Position numbers and translations under genes: made by a program
DNA from: Acidaminococcaceae bacterium
GTDB taxonomy: Bacteria > Bacillota > Negativicutes > Acidaminococcales > Acidaminococcaceae
Assembly (NCBI GenBank): GCA_003512125.1
Contig: DOSQ01000066.1
Coordinates: 1-6,743, forward strand
Reading direction: 5' to 3'
DNA length: 6,743 nt
In this document: positions 1 through 5,945 of the stretch, piece by piece
Numbering within the stretch: position 1 is the first letter of the stretch
Layout: every line of letters starts with the position of its first letter
The notes under the pieces: generated by a model
What the model was told of the DNA's origin: nothing
The model's database searches: none
Seen by the model: the letters and a program-made list of their open reading frames with translations, nothing else

Positions 1-1976
1 CCGGCAGGCCTCTGCTGATAAGCTTTTCCAGAGCCGTAGGGCTCCAGCACCAGGTTTCCTTTCTGCAGTTCGCCGGTGATAGCCCGGGCATCAAAACCGG
101 AAAAGTCCGGCACGATCCAGTTCTTTCCTTTCGGCTTCAGGGACGGCAGCGCTTTTTCCGGTTTTTCCCGCTGCCCCGGTTTCATATGAGCTTCAAAACT
201 GGGAAGGCCTTCGCTGTTGCTGGGCTGGATGCCCTTGGCCACCAGGATCTGCTGCAGGGTGTCGCGGAAGATAGGCGCGGACACCTGGGAACCGTAAAAT
301 GCCCCCCGGGGCGTATCCAGCATGACCAGCATGGCATACTGTGGTTTATCCGCCGGTACAAAACCGACAAAGGAAGCAATATATTTCCCTGCCGCATAAC
401 CGCCCTGTTCGGCAATCTTCTGGGCCGTACCCGTCTTGCCTGCGATCCGGTAGCCTTTGATCCGGGCGGTCTTGCCGCCGCCCTCGCTGACCACCTTTTC
501 CATCATGGTCCGCATCTGGGCTGCTACTTCCGGCTTGATGACATTCCGCACCACCTGCTTCTTGCCTTTGCGGATCACCTCGCCGTTCGGCGCTACGATC
601 CGGTCAATGATATAGGGTTTCAGCAGGTCCCCGCCGTTGGCGATGGCGCAGATGGCCCGCAGTTCCTGTAACGGCGTCACCGCAATGCCCTGCCCGATGG
701 CCAGGGTGGCGATATCCGGTTCATACATGTTCTTGGGGTCGTACAGTATCCCGTCTTCCTCGCTGGGAAGTTCGATACCGGTGGCTGTCCCGAAGCCGTA
801 TTTTTTCGCCCATGCGATTTCCCGTTCAGCCCCCAGCTTCATCCCCAGCTGCACCATGCCGGTGTTAATGGAATATTTGATGACGTCTTCAAATTTACAC
901 AGGCCCATGCCCGTATCGTCCCAGTTGCTGATGACCCGGTCCGCAATGCGGATGGAACCGGTATCGTTAATGGGCGTATCCGGGGTGACAATGCCCTCCG
1001 ACAGGCCCATGGTGCCTACGATTGGCTTGAATACAGAGCCGGGTTCGTAAATGATGGAGATAGCCCGGTTCAGCCAGTTGGAGGCAGGATATTTCCCGAA
1101 ATGATTGGGGTCAAAGGTAGGCCGGCTGCCCATGGCCAAAATCGCTCCGGTATGGGGATCCATGATCAGCACCGCGGCAGCCGCCGCGTTTGTCCGCTTC
1201 ATGGCATCATCCAGCGCGTCTTCGATGACAAACTGCATCTTGCTGTCAATGGTCAGGTACACGGTGGCCACCATGGTCTTTTCCCGGTTCTCCTCCAGAT
1301 CCGTGTCCTGGTCGGCAATGGTCCGTCCCATAGCGTCCACCATCTTGGTCTGTCGTGTCTCCGCGCCTTTCAAAATGCTATCCAGAGCCAATTCCAGCCC
1401 GGACAGGCCGCTGTCATCCGTCCCGACGAAGCCCAGCACCTGGGCTGCCATGGATTTTTTCGTATAATACCGTTTGCTTTCCGAAATGAAATGTAGACCC
1501 GGCAGCTTGTTTTCTTTTATAATCTTTACGACCTGTTCGTAATCTTTGGGTTCCAGCATGCGCTTGATCCAGACGAACTGGCCTTTTAATGTAAAGTCTT
1601 CATACAACGCCGCTTCGCTGATATTCAAAACCGGCGCCAGCTTCTGGGCCGCAATACGGGGGATATCCCGGTATTCGGTCTGCTGTTTGCCGGGTTTGGC
1701 GCTCTTGTTCATCTCATCGGGATTCACATACAGGGAGTGCACCATGATGCTGACGGCCAGTTCTTCCCCGTTCCGGTCCACGATCCGTCCCCGGGGCGTA
1801 TGCCGCTTGATCTTGTCTGTAACCTGTATGGTAGCACGTTTCCCCAGTTCCGTACCACTGACAATCTGGATCCACAGTAATTTGATGGCCACGGCGATGA
1901 ACAGGCACAAAATGAGGCCACCCAGAATCAGCAGCCGGTTCCGGCTGTCACTTAGCGTAAATTTTATCTTTTTCAT
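1..1976 (-). CDS. Class B penicillin-binding protein with PASTA domain (FtsI/SpoVD type), 3' end missing
   Basis: D,D-transpeptidase that cross-links peptidoglycan, anchored in the membrane with its catalytic domain outside. Hand translation is open for 658 codons to the window edge, with no stop. Seen: short basic N-terminus, one membrane segment (about residues 15-34), the PBP dimerisation box PRGRIVDRNGEELA (61-74), then a transpeptidase domain with all three active-site motifs: SVFK (nucleophile Ser314, Lys317), SIN (369-371) and KTGT (514-517). After a Lys/Pro-rich linker (about 600-618) a PASTA domain begins near residue 621 (VPDFSGFDARAI) and is cut by the edge. The ATG overlaps the stop of the upstream ftsW-like gene (TGATG) and has a perfect AGGAGG 8 nt before it, which fixes the start. 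PASTA-bearing class B PBPs include SpoVD and Gram-positive division PBPs; adjacency to an FtsW-type protein supports a cognate polymerase/transpeptidase pair. Whether it serves vegetative division or sporulation cannot be decided here, so no symbol is given. Confidence 0.96.
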   Translation of the reverse strand, partial: MKKIKFTLSDSRNRLLILGGLILCLFIAVAIKLLWIQIVSGTELGKRATIQVTDKIKRHTPRGRIVDRNGEELAVSIMVHSLYVNPDEMNKSAKPGKQQTEYRDIPRIAAQKLAPVLNISEAALYEDFTLKGQFVWIKRMLEPKDYEQVVKIIKENKLPGLHFISESKRYYTKKSMAAQVLGFVGTDDSGLSGLELALDSILKGAETRQTKMVDAMGRTIADQDTDLEENREKTMVATVYLTIDSKMQFVIEDALDDAMKRTNAAAAAVLIMDPHTGAILAMGSRPTFDPNHFGKYPASNWLNRAISIIYEPGSVFKPIVGTMGLSEGIVTPDTPINDTGSIRIADRVISNWDDTGMGLCKFEDVIKYSINTGMVQLGMKLGAEREIAWAKKYGFGTATGIELPSEEDGILYDPKNMYEPDIATLAIGQGIAVTPLQELRAICAIANGGDLLKPYIIDRIVAPNGEVIRKGKKQVVRNVIKPEVAAQMRTMMEKVVSEGGGKTARIKGYRIAGKTGTAQKIAEQGGYAAGKYIASFVGFVPADKPQYAMLVMLDTPRGAFYGSQVSAPIFRDTLQQILVAKGIQPSNSEGLPSFEAHMKPGQREKPEKALPSLKPKGKNWIVPDFSGFDARAITGELQKGNLVLEPYGSGKAYQQRPA

Positions 1977-3190
1977 CAGAATGGCCTCCTGTAACGGTTG
2001 GAGGAAACCACCCTCAGCCTGCTGTCTTCCGTAGGAGGAAGCCCGGCTGCGATCCGTTCTTCCATACTCTCCCGGGCGCTTTCGTTACGGTAAACCCCGA
2101 TCACCAGGCCCAGGGTAAACATATTGGCAATCAGCGACGTGCCGCCGTAGCTGATAAACATCAGCGGCACACCGATAACCGGAAACAGACCGGTAACCAT
2201 AGCCATATTGGCGGCAGCCTGCCCGATCAGGAAAAGTGTCGCGCCCGCCACCAGCATATATCCTCTCCGGTCTTTCGTATTCATTGCGATCGTCACCATG
2301 GCCCAGGCCATCATTACAAAACAGGCGATTAAAAACAGCGCGCCTATATAGCCCCATTCCTGGCAGAAAATAGCAAAAGCAAAGTCGGTATGGGCTTCCG
2401 GCAGATAAAAGAACTTACTGGACCCCTGTCCCCAGGGAAGCCCTGTCAGTCCGCCGCTGCCGATAGCCATCAGAGACTGGGTCATCTGGTAACCGCCGCC
2501 CTGGGCATCCTTCCAGGGATCCAGCCAGAGGAAGATACGGGCCCGACGGTACGGAGCCATCATGGCCAGCGCGCAGATCAGAACGCCAAGCCCTCCCAGA
2601 GACAGGATCTGCTTTTTGGGAATCCCCGCCAGCACATACATGCCCAGCATCAGGGCAAACACGATGGTCGCCGTCCCCATGTCCGGCTGCAGGAAGATCA
2701 GCCCCGCAAAAAGAATTGTGATCAGCAGCGCCTGATTAGAGGGATATCCCAGCAAACTTACTTTCTGTCCCTTTTGCAGCCGGTCTCCCAAAAAGGAAGC
2801 AGCCATCAGGATGACGGACACCTTGGCCAGTTCTGACGCCTGCAGGGAAAACCCTGCAATGTAGATCCAGCGGCGGGAACCGTTGACCACGGTCCCGATG
2901 CCCAGCGTCGCCGCCAGCAACAGAACCGTGACCCAGGCAATGACCATATAGAACCGCGGGCTCATCATACGTTTATAGTTTACGCGAAACGCAGTAACCC
3001 AGAATACCAGTCCGCCCACGGCAGCATATCCCAGATACCGGACCAGGAAATGGTAGGGATTCCCGGTCATGGCCTCCGCCCTGACGAAGCTGGCGCTGAA
3101 CACATTGACGCAGCCGATGACCATCAGCAGGATCATCAGCGTGATAATGGCGTCTTTGGGATTTTCCCATAACATGAATCGTTCTCGCAT
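1976..3190 (-). CDS. ftsW: FtsW/RodA/SpoVE-family (SEDS) peptidoglycan glycosyltransferase
   Basis: Integral membrane enzyme that polymerises lipid II into glycan strands together with a class B PBP. The 404-residue product has about ten hydrophobic segments. SEDS signatures in order: SRRWIYIAGFSLQASELAK (105-123), QPDMGTA (168-174), the extracellular LPEAHTDF block (263-270) containing Asp269, which aligns with the catalytic Asp of the family, and FISYGGTS (345-352) near the last membrane segments. Length is normal for FtsW/RodA. The tail after residue 368 is polar and Arg-rich, as expected for a cytosolic end. The ATG at 3190 is preceded by AAAGAGGA at a rather long 12 nt; Met6 has no ribosome site, so the first ATG is preferred. 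The gene follows trmB after 84 nt and overlaps the PBP gene by 1 nt. The LPEAHTDF and FISYGG blocks and the divisome-type PASTA PBP partner favour FtsW over RodA, but SpoVE or RodA roles are not excluded. Confidence 0.93.
   Translation of the reverse strand: MRERFMLWENPKDAIITLMILLMVIGCVNVFSASFVRAEAMTGNPYHFLVRYLGYAAVGGLVFWVTAFRVNYKRMMSPRFYMVIAWVTVLLLAATLGIGTVVNGSRRWIYIAGFSLQASELAKVSVILMAASFLGDRLQKGQKVSLLGYPSNQALLITILFAGLIFLQPDMGTATIVFALMLGMYVLAGIPKKQILSLGGLGVLICALAMMAPYRRARIFLWLDPWKDAQGGGYQMTQSLMAIGSGGLTGLPWGQGSSKFFYLPEAHTDFAFAIFCQEWGYIGALFLIACFVMMAWAMVTIAMNTKDRRGYMLVAGATLFLIGQAAANMAMVTGLFPVIGVPLMFISYGGTSLIANMFTLGLVIGVYRNESARESMEERIAAGLPPTEDSRLRVVSSNRYRRPF
1985..1990 (-). promoter_or_regulatory. 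Ribosome binding site of the PBP gene, inside the ftsW end
   Basis: A perfect AGGAGG lies 8 nt before the PBP ATG at 1976. The same six bases are two consecutive in-frame Arg codons (AGG AGG) near the C-terminus of the FtsW-like protein. Together with the TGATG stop/start overlap this strongly suggests translational coupling of the two partner proteins. Confidence 0.85.
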
Positions 3191-3274
3191 AATGTGTATA
3201 TATCCTCTTTCCTTGCAGAAAAAAGCTGAAGCTGAACATCTGTATCTATAGGACAGTCAAAATGAATATGGAAG
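3191..3274 (-). other. Longest intergenic gap (84 nt, trmB to ftsW)
   Basis: This is the longest non-coding stretch between genes. It holds the ftsW ribosome site. A good -35-like TTGACT occurs (3255-3260), but no convincing -10 hexamer sits 15-18 nt after it. A T6 run follows AGCTTCAGC, but the possible stem is only 4 bp with a 2-nt loop, so I do not call a terminator. No sigma-54 -24/-12 pair was found on either strand. Confidence 0.4.
3203..3210 (-). promoter_or_regulatory. Ribosome binding site of the ftsW-like gene, long spacing
   Basis: AAAGAGGA ends 12 nt before the ATG at 3190, longer than the usual 6-9 nt. No better site exists for the next Met (codon 6), so this supports the first ATG. 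An in-frame ATT 3 nt upstream would have ideal spacing, but such starts are very rare and this is not preferred. Confidence 0.6.
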
Positions 3275-3991
3275 TCAGCCGGAGACATCCCCGGTTCCCG
3301 CCGGACGGATATTCTTCGGCGGGCGGGTTTCCACCTTGCCGGACTCTTTCGTGAACACTGCGGCACAGTAGTTGATCGGCGTTCCCAGTGCACTGAATTT
3401 CTTTTCATATTCTGTCTGCACTTCGTTGCGGTACCCGCTGTGATGCAGATCGTATGACAATTCCCGTATCTCCATACCGAACTCTTTAAATTCTTCCACG
3501 GAAAAATCAAACAGTTTCCGGTTATCTGTCTTAAAAAACAGACGGCCTCCCACCCCCAGCAGCTTCAGGTACATTCCCAGGAAATTCCGGTGGGTCAGAC
3601 GGCGTTTCGCCTGTCTGGCTTTCGGCCAGGGATCGCTGAAATTCAGGTACAGGGTACGAATCTCACCCGGTGCGAACCAGTCTTCCATATACGCGGCGTC
3701 CGCATTGATGATCACCATATTATCCAGCCCGTTTTCCATCGCTTTCCTTGCCGGGTAATAGGAGATGTCAAACTGGGTCTCGATTCCGATAAATGCCTTT
3801 TCGGGATGCAGCGCAGCCATTCCCGTAATAAATCCGCCTTTGCCGCAGCCGATTTCCAGACAGATCTCCCTGCCGGGAAACCGCTCCTGCCAGCGGCCTT
3901 TAAACTTTTCTATATCCTTCCGGTATAAAAAGCCTGCCTCCATCACTTCCGGCATGGCTTTTTCGATCCAGGGCTTCTTTCGTAAACGCAT
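3275..3991 (-). CDS. trmB: tRNA (guanine-N7-)-methyltransferase TrmB
   Basis: Cytoplasmic SAM-dependent enzyme that methylates N7 of G46 in the variable loop of tRNAs. The 238-residue product shows the Rossmann-type SAM site EIGCGKGGF (46-54), the acidic end of the next strand GIETQ (69-73), the TrmB-specific block NFSDPWPK (117-124) followed by the basic stretch RQAKRRLTH (126-134), FKTDN (153-157) and the C-terminal TEYEKKF (193-199). All are diagnostic of TrmB and length is normal; the last 20 or so residues form a polar Pro/Gly-rich tail of no evident function. The ATG lies 3 nt after the TGA of the regulator gene and in the same frame, with AAGGAA inside the regulator's last codons as ribosome site, so translation is probably coupled. 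A housekeeping gene whose role is unrelated to the wall genes on either side. Confidence 0.97.
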   Translation of the reverse strand: MRLRKKPWIEKAMPEVMEAGFLYRKDIEKFKGRWQERFPGREICLEIGCGKGGFITGMAALHPEKAFIGIETQFDISYYPARKAMENGLDNMVIINADAAYMEDWFAPGEIRTLYLNFSDPWPKARQAKRRLTHRNFLGMYLKLLGVGGRLFFKTDNRKLFDFSVEEFKEFGMEIRELSYDLHHSGYRNEVQTEYEKKFSALGTPINYCAAVFTKESGKVETRPPKNIRPAGTGDVSG

Positions 3992-3994
3992 GTG

Positions 3995-5896
3995 TCAGAG
4001 TTCCTTTTTTTTCTTTCTCGGAGAAATCGGTCCCAGTTCATACTTCTTAAGATACCGGTACAGGGTCACGCGGCTTACATCCAGCATGGAAGCCAGTTTG
4101 GAAATATTGCCGCCCGCCGCTTTCCACACGGAGATAAAGGCTTCCTTGTCATATTTCCAAGATTTTTCCAGTGTCTTATCCACCGGCATCTTAATGTCTT
4201 CTGCCTCGATCACTGTACCAGGTACATGGAAGAATGCCCGTTCGATGACCCCCTGCAGCTGCTTGATATTACCGGGCCAGCTGAAACCGGTCAGTATCTT
4301 CAGCGCTTCCGGCGTCAGATGCTTCTGGGGCATATTATACTGGGCGCTCATTTCCGCCAGTATATGGTTTGCCAGGATGGAAATATCTTTCACCCGCTCC
4401 CGCAGCGGCGGGATCCGCATAACCGTATCCAAAAGCATTTCAAACAGCCTTCGGCTGAAAAGCCCCTTGTCAGCCAGACGCTTCAGATTACTGTCACAGG
4501 CCGCGATTACACGGACATTCAGCTTCTTCCGTTCTCCCGATCCGCGGACAGGCAGGCCTTCTTTTAATGCATCTGCCAGCCGGTCTCCCAGTTCTACCGG
4601 GAGCTTTTCCACCTCATCAATAAACAGGGTACCGCCCATAGCCAGTTCCAGTTTACCGGCCGCAGGCAGGTTATCCCCGTCCGTCCTTCCGAAAAATTCT
4701 TCTTCCATGACCTCAGGCGATTCATCGGAACATTTCACTACAAGCAGGGGGGCCGCTGCCCGGGCGCTGGCCTGATGGATGCCGTGGGCCAGCCGCTGTT
4801 TGCCGGTTCCCGGCTCACCCTGCAGGAGAATATTGGTATCTGCCCGGGCGATCCGTGTAGCCTTATGCTGCAGCGCCAGGAATTCCGCCGTTTCGCCAAC
4901 CATACTGTATAAGCTGTACCGGCTGCTGTACCCGGTCGCATGGGCGATCGTAGTTTTCAGGTCCTCGATGGACATGGACAGGATGACGGCCCCTTCCACA
5001 TTATTCCCTACTTTTACCGGCAGCGTTGTCGTAACATCTTCATAAGTCTTGTCCTGGGTGATCCAGGTGATTTCACGGCGGTATACAGGCTTTCCTGCCA
5101 GCGTCTGGCGAACCGGGATATGTTCATAGTTCAGGAACACGTCAGCCAGAGAATTTTTTCCGTCCAGACGTTGTTTTCCGTTTTCATTACAATACTGTAT
5201 CTTTTCGTCCCGGTTCAGCCAGTAAACACTGACCGGCAATTCGTTCAGGATCATCTTTTGCACGTTCCAGTAGACCAGCATTTCGAGATACCGTTCCAGG
5301 GAATATTTCATGGTCAGCAACAGCGATAACAGAAGGTCATAGGGAAGTTCGCTCTGATCCACGGAGCAGAAAGACAGAATATAACGGATCTTGCCCTGCA
5401 CACAGATAGGTGCACTGCAGGCATCCCCGTTATGGCTTTCCCGGATCCACATTTCCGGGCCGAACATCAGGAAAGGCACATTATGTTCCCGGGCTATACT
5501 GATACTGGAAGTTCCTACATCGCCTTCCAACACGCGCATCCCCTGGATATCTTCAATTACCCGCTGGAAAAACGGCATGGCATAATTTTTGATAACATAA
5601 CCCTGGTCGTCAATCAGCAGCATGCTCAGATTATGGGCGTTAAAATGCTGTTTGTTCTGTTCATACAACCCGTCCACATACTCTACGATCTGGGCATGGG
5701 CCTTCTGATGCTCAATGATCTGTTCCCGGGTCAGGCGGTTGATCTTGGGCATCGTTTCATGAGGCAGATGAAGAGCCCGGCAGCGCAGCCAGGATTCCGC
5801 CACCCACGGATGCACATTGGGATCGACGATACCGTCCTCCATGAATTTATTGTAATATGCCGTTAATTTTTCCTTATTTCTTTTTTCACGAATCAT
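3995..5896 (-). CDS. GAF-PAS-AAA+-Fis transcriptional regulator (AcoR/DhaR-like) lacking the GAFTGA motif
   Basis: A 633-residue DNA-binding regulator with the plan of bacterial enhancer-binding proteins. N-terminal AcoR-type segment (VHPWVAESWLRC, 28-39), GAF-like sensor (about 60-200, with the family's HNGDACSAPI at 155-164), PAS-like domain (about 211-310), AAA+ domain (about 330-555), and a C-terminal Fis-type helix-turn-helix (GGNISKLASMLDVSRVTLYR, 595-614). Walker A GEPGTGKQ (360-367) and Walker B GGTLFIDE (421-428) are kept. However, the loop where sigma-54 activators carry GAFTGA reads FGRTDGDNLPAAGK (402-415), about four residues shorter and without the motif. The arginine-finger positions read Ser481 and Met487, sensor I reads AACDSN (465-470), and sensor II has Lys545 in place of Arg. 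By analogy with TyrR and DhaR, family members that act on sigma-70 promoters, it probably does not drive sigma-54 polymerase (inference). The ligand is unknown. The ATG at 5896 has AGAGGA 8 nt upstream; the gene ends 3 nt before trmB. Confidence 0.93.
   Translation of the reverse strand: MIREKRNKEKLTAYYNKFMEDGIVDPNVHPWVAESWLRCRALHLPHETMPKINRLTREQIIEHQKAHAQIVEYVDGLYEQNKQHFNAHNLSMLLIDDQGYVIKNYAMPFFQRVIEDIQGMRVLEGDVGTSSISIAREHNVPFLMFGPEMWIRESHNGDACSAPICVQGKIRYILSFCSVDQSELPYDLLLSLLLTMKYSLERYLEMLVYWNVQKMILNELPVSVYWLNRDEKIQYCNENGKQRLDGKNSLADVFLNYEHIPVRQTLAGKPVYRREITWITQDKTYEDVTTTLPVKVGNNVEGAVILSMSIEDLKTTIAHATGYSSRYSLYSMVGETAEFLALQHKATRIARADTNILLQGEPGTGKQRLAHGIHQASARAAAPLLVVKCSDESPEVMEEEFFGRTDGDNLPAAGKLELAMGGTLFIDEVEKLPVELGDRLADALKEGLPVRGSGERKKLNVRVIAACDSNLKRLADKGLFSRRLFEMLLDTVMRIPPLRERVKDISILANHILAEMSAQYNMPQKHLTPEALKILTGFSWPGNIKQLQGVIERAFFHVPGTVIEAEDIKMPVDKTLEKSWKYDKEAFISVWKAAGGNISKLASMLDVSRVTLYRYLKKYELGPISPRKKKKEL
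4001..4006 (-). promoter_or_regulatory. Ribosome binding site of trmB, inside the regulator end
   Basis: AAGGAA ends 9 nt before the trmB ATG at 3991 and lies in the last codons (Lys-Glu) of the regulator gene, directly after an A8 run. With only 3 nt between stop and start, trmB translation is likely linked to that of the regulator. Confidence 0.65.
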
Positions 5897-5904
5897 CGCT
5901 GCGT

Positions 5905-5910
5905 TCCTCT
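5905..5910 (-). promoter_or_regulatory. Ribosome binding site of the regulator gene
   Basis: AGAGGA, within a purine-rich GGGGAGAGAGGAA stretch, ends 8 nt before the ATG at 5896. It supports that start for the 633-residue regulator. Confidence 0.75.
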
Positions 5911-5916
5911 CTCCCC

Positions 5917-5945
5917 ATTTTATCTGTTTCAGCGGCTGCGGTCAT
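5917..5945 (-). promoter_or_regulatory. Candidate sigma-70-type promoter before the regulator
   Basis: ATGACC (5940-5945, 4 of 6 matches to TTGACA) and TAAAAT (5917-5922, 5 of 6 to TATAAT) are separated by exactly 17 nt. The -35 lies in the last codons of the NlpC/P60 gene. A start about 7 nt beyond the -10 would leave a leader of some 14 nt that still holds the AGAGGA ribosome site. It could give the regulator and downstream genes their own transcript, but single matches of this quality arise by chance. Confidence 0.25.

Noticed and set aside
186..2034. Several plus-strand open frames of 130-162 codons.
   Set aside because: All are antisense to the PBP gene, whose frame is continuous and carries every active-site motif. 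They are shadow frames.
3191..3274. Sigma-54 promoter or enhancer site that could be a target of the regulator.
   Set aside because: TTGCA is present on the plus strand (3213-3217) but there is no GG-containing -24 element at the required distance, and it points away from ftsW.
3297..3323. 7-bp G+C-rich inverted repeat (CCCGCCG/CGGCGGG) as a terminator after trmB.
   Set aside because: It is inside the trmB coding sequence, has a 13-nt loop and no T run follows, so it is more likely a by-product of codon composition.
4003..4012. A8 run with an A-AAA-AAG heptamer at the end of the regulator as a -1 frameshift site.
   Set aside because: A -1 shift gives about 30 extra unrelated codons and does not join the trmB frame, so there is no sensible product; the run encodes the Lys-rich tail.
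3765..4775. Plus-strand open frame of 336 codons.
   Set aside because: It lies wholly antisense to trmB and the regulator, both of which have clear domain motifs. Its product is Ser/Arg-rich with no recognisable domain, as expected for a shadow frame in G+C-rich sequence.
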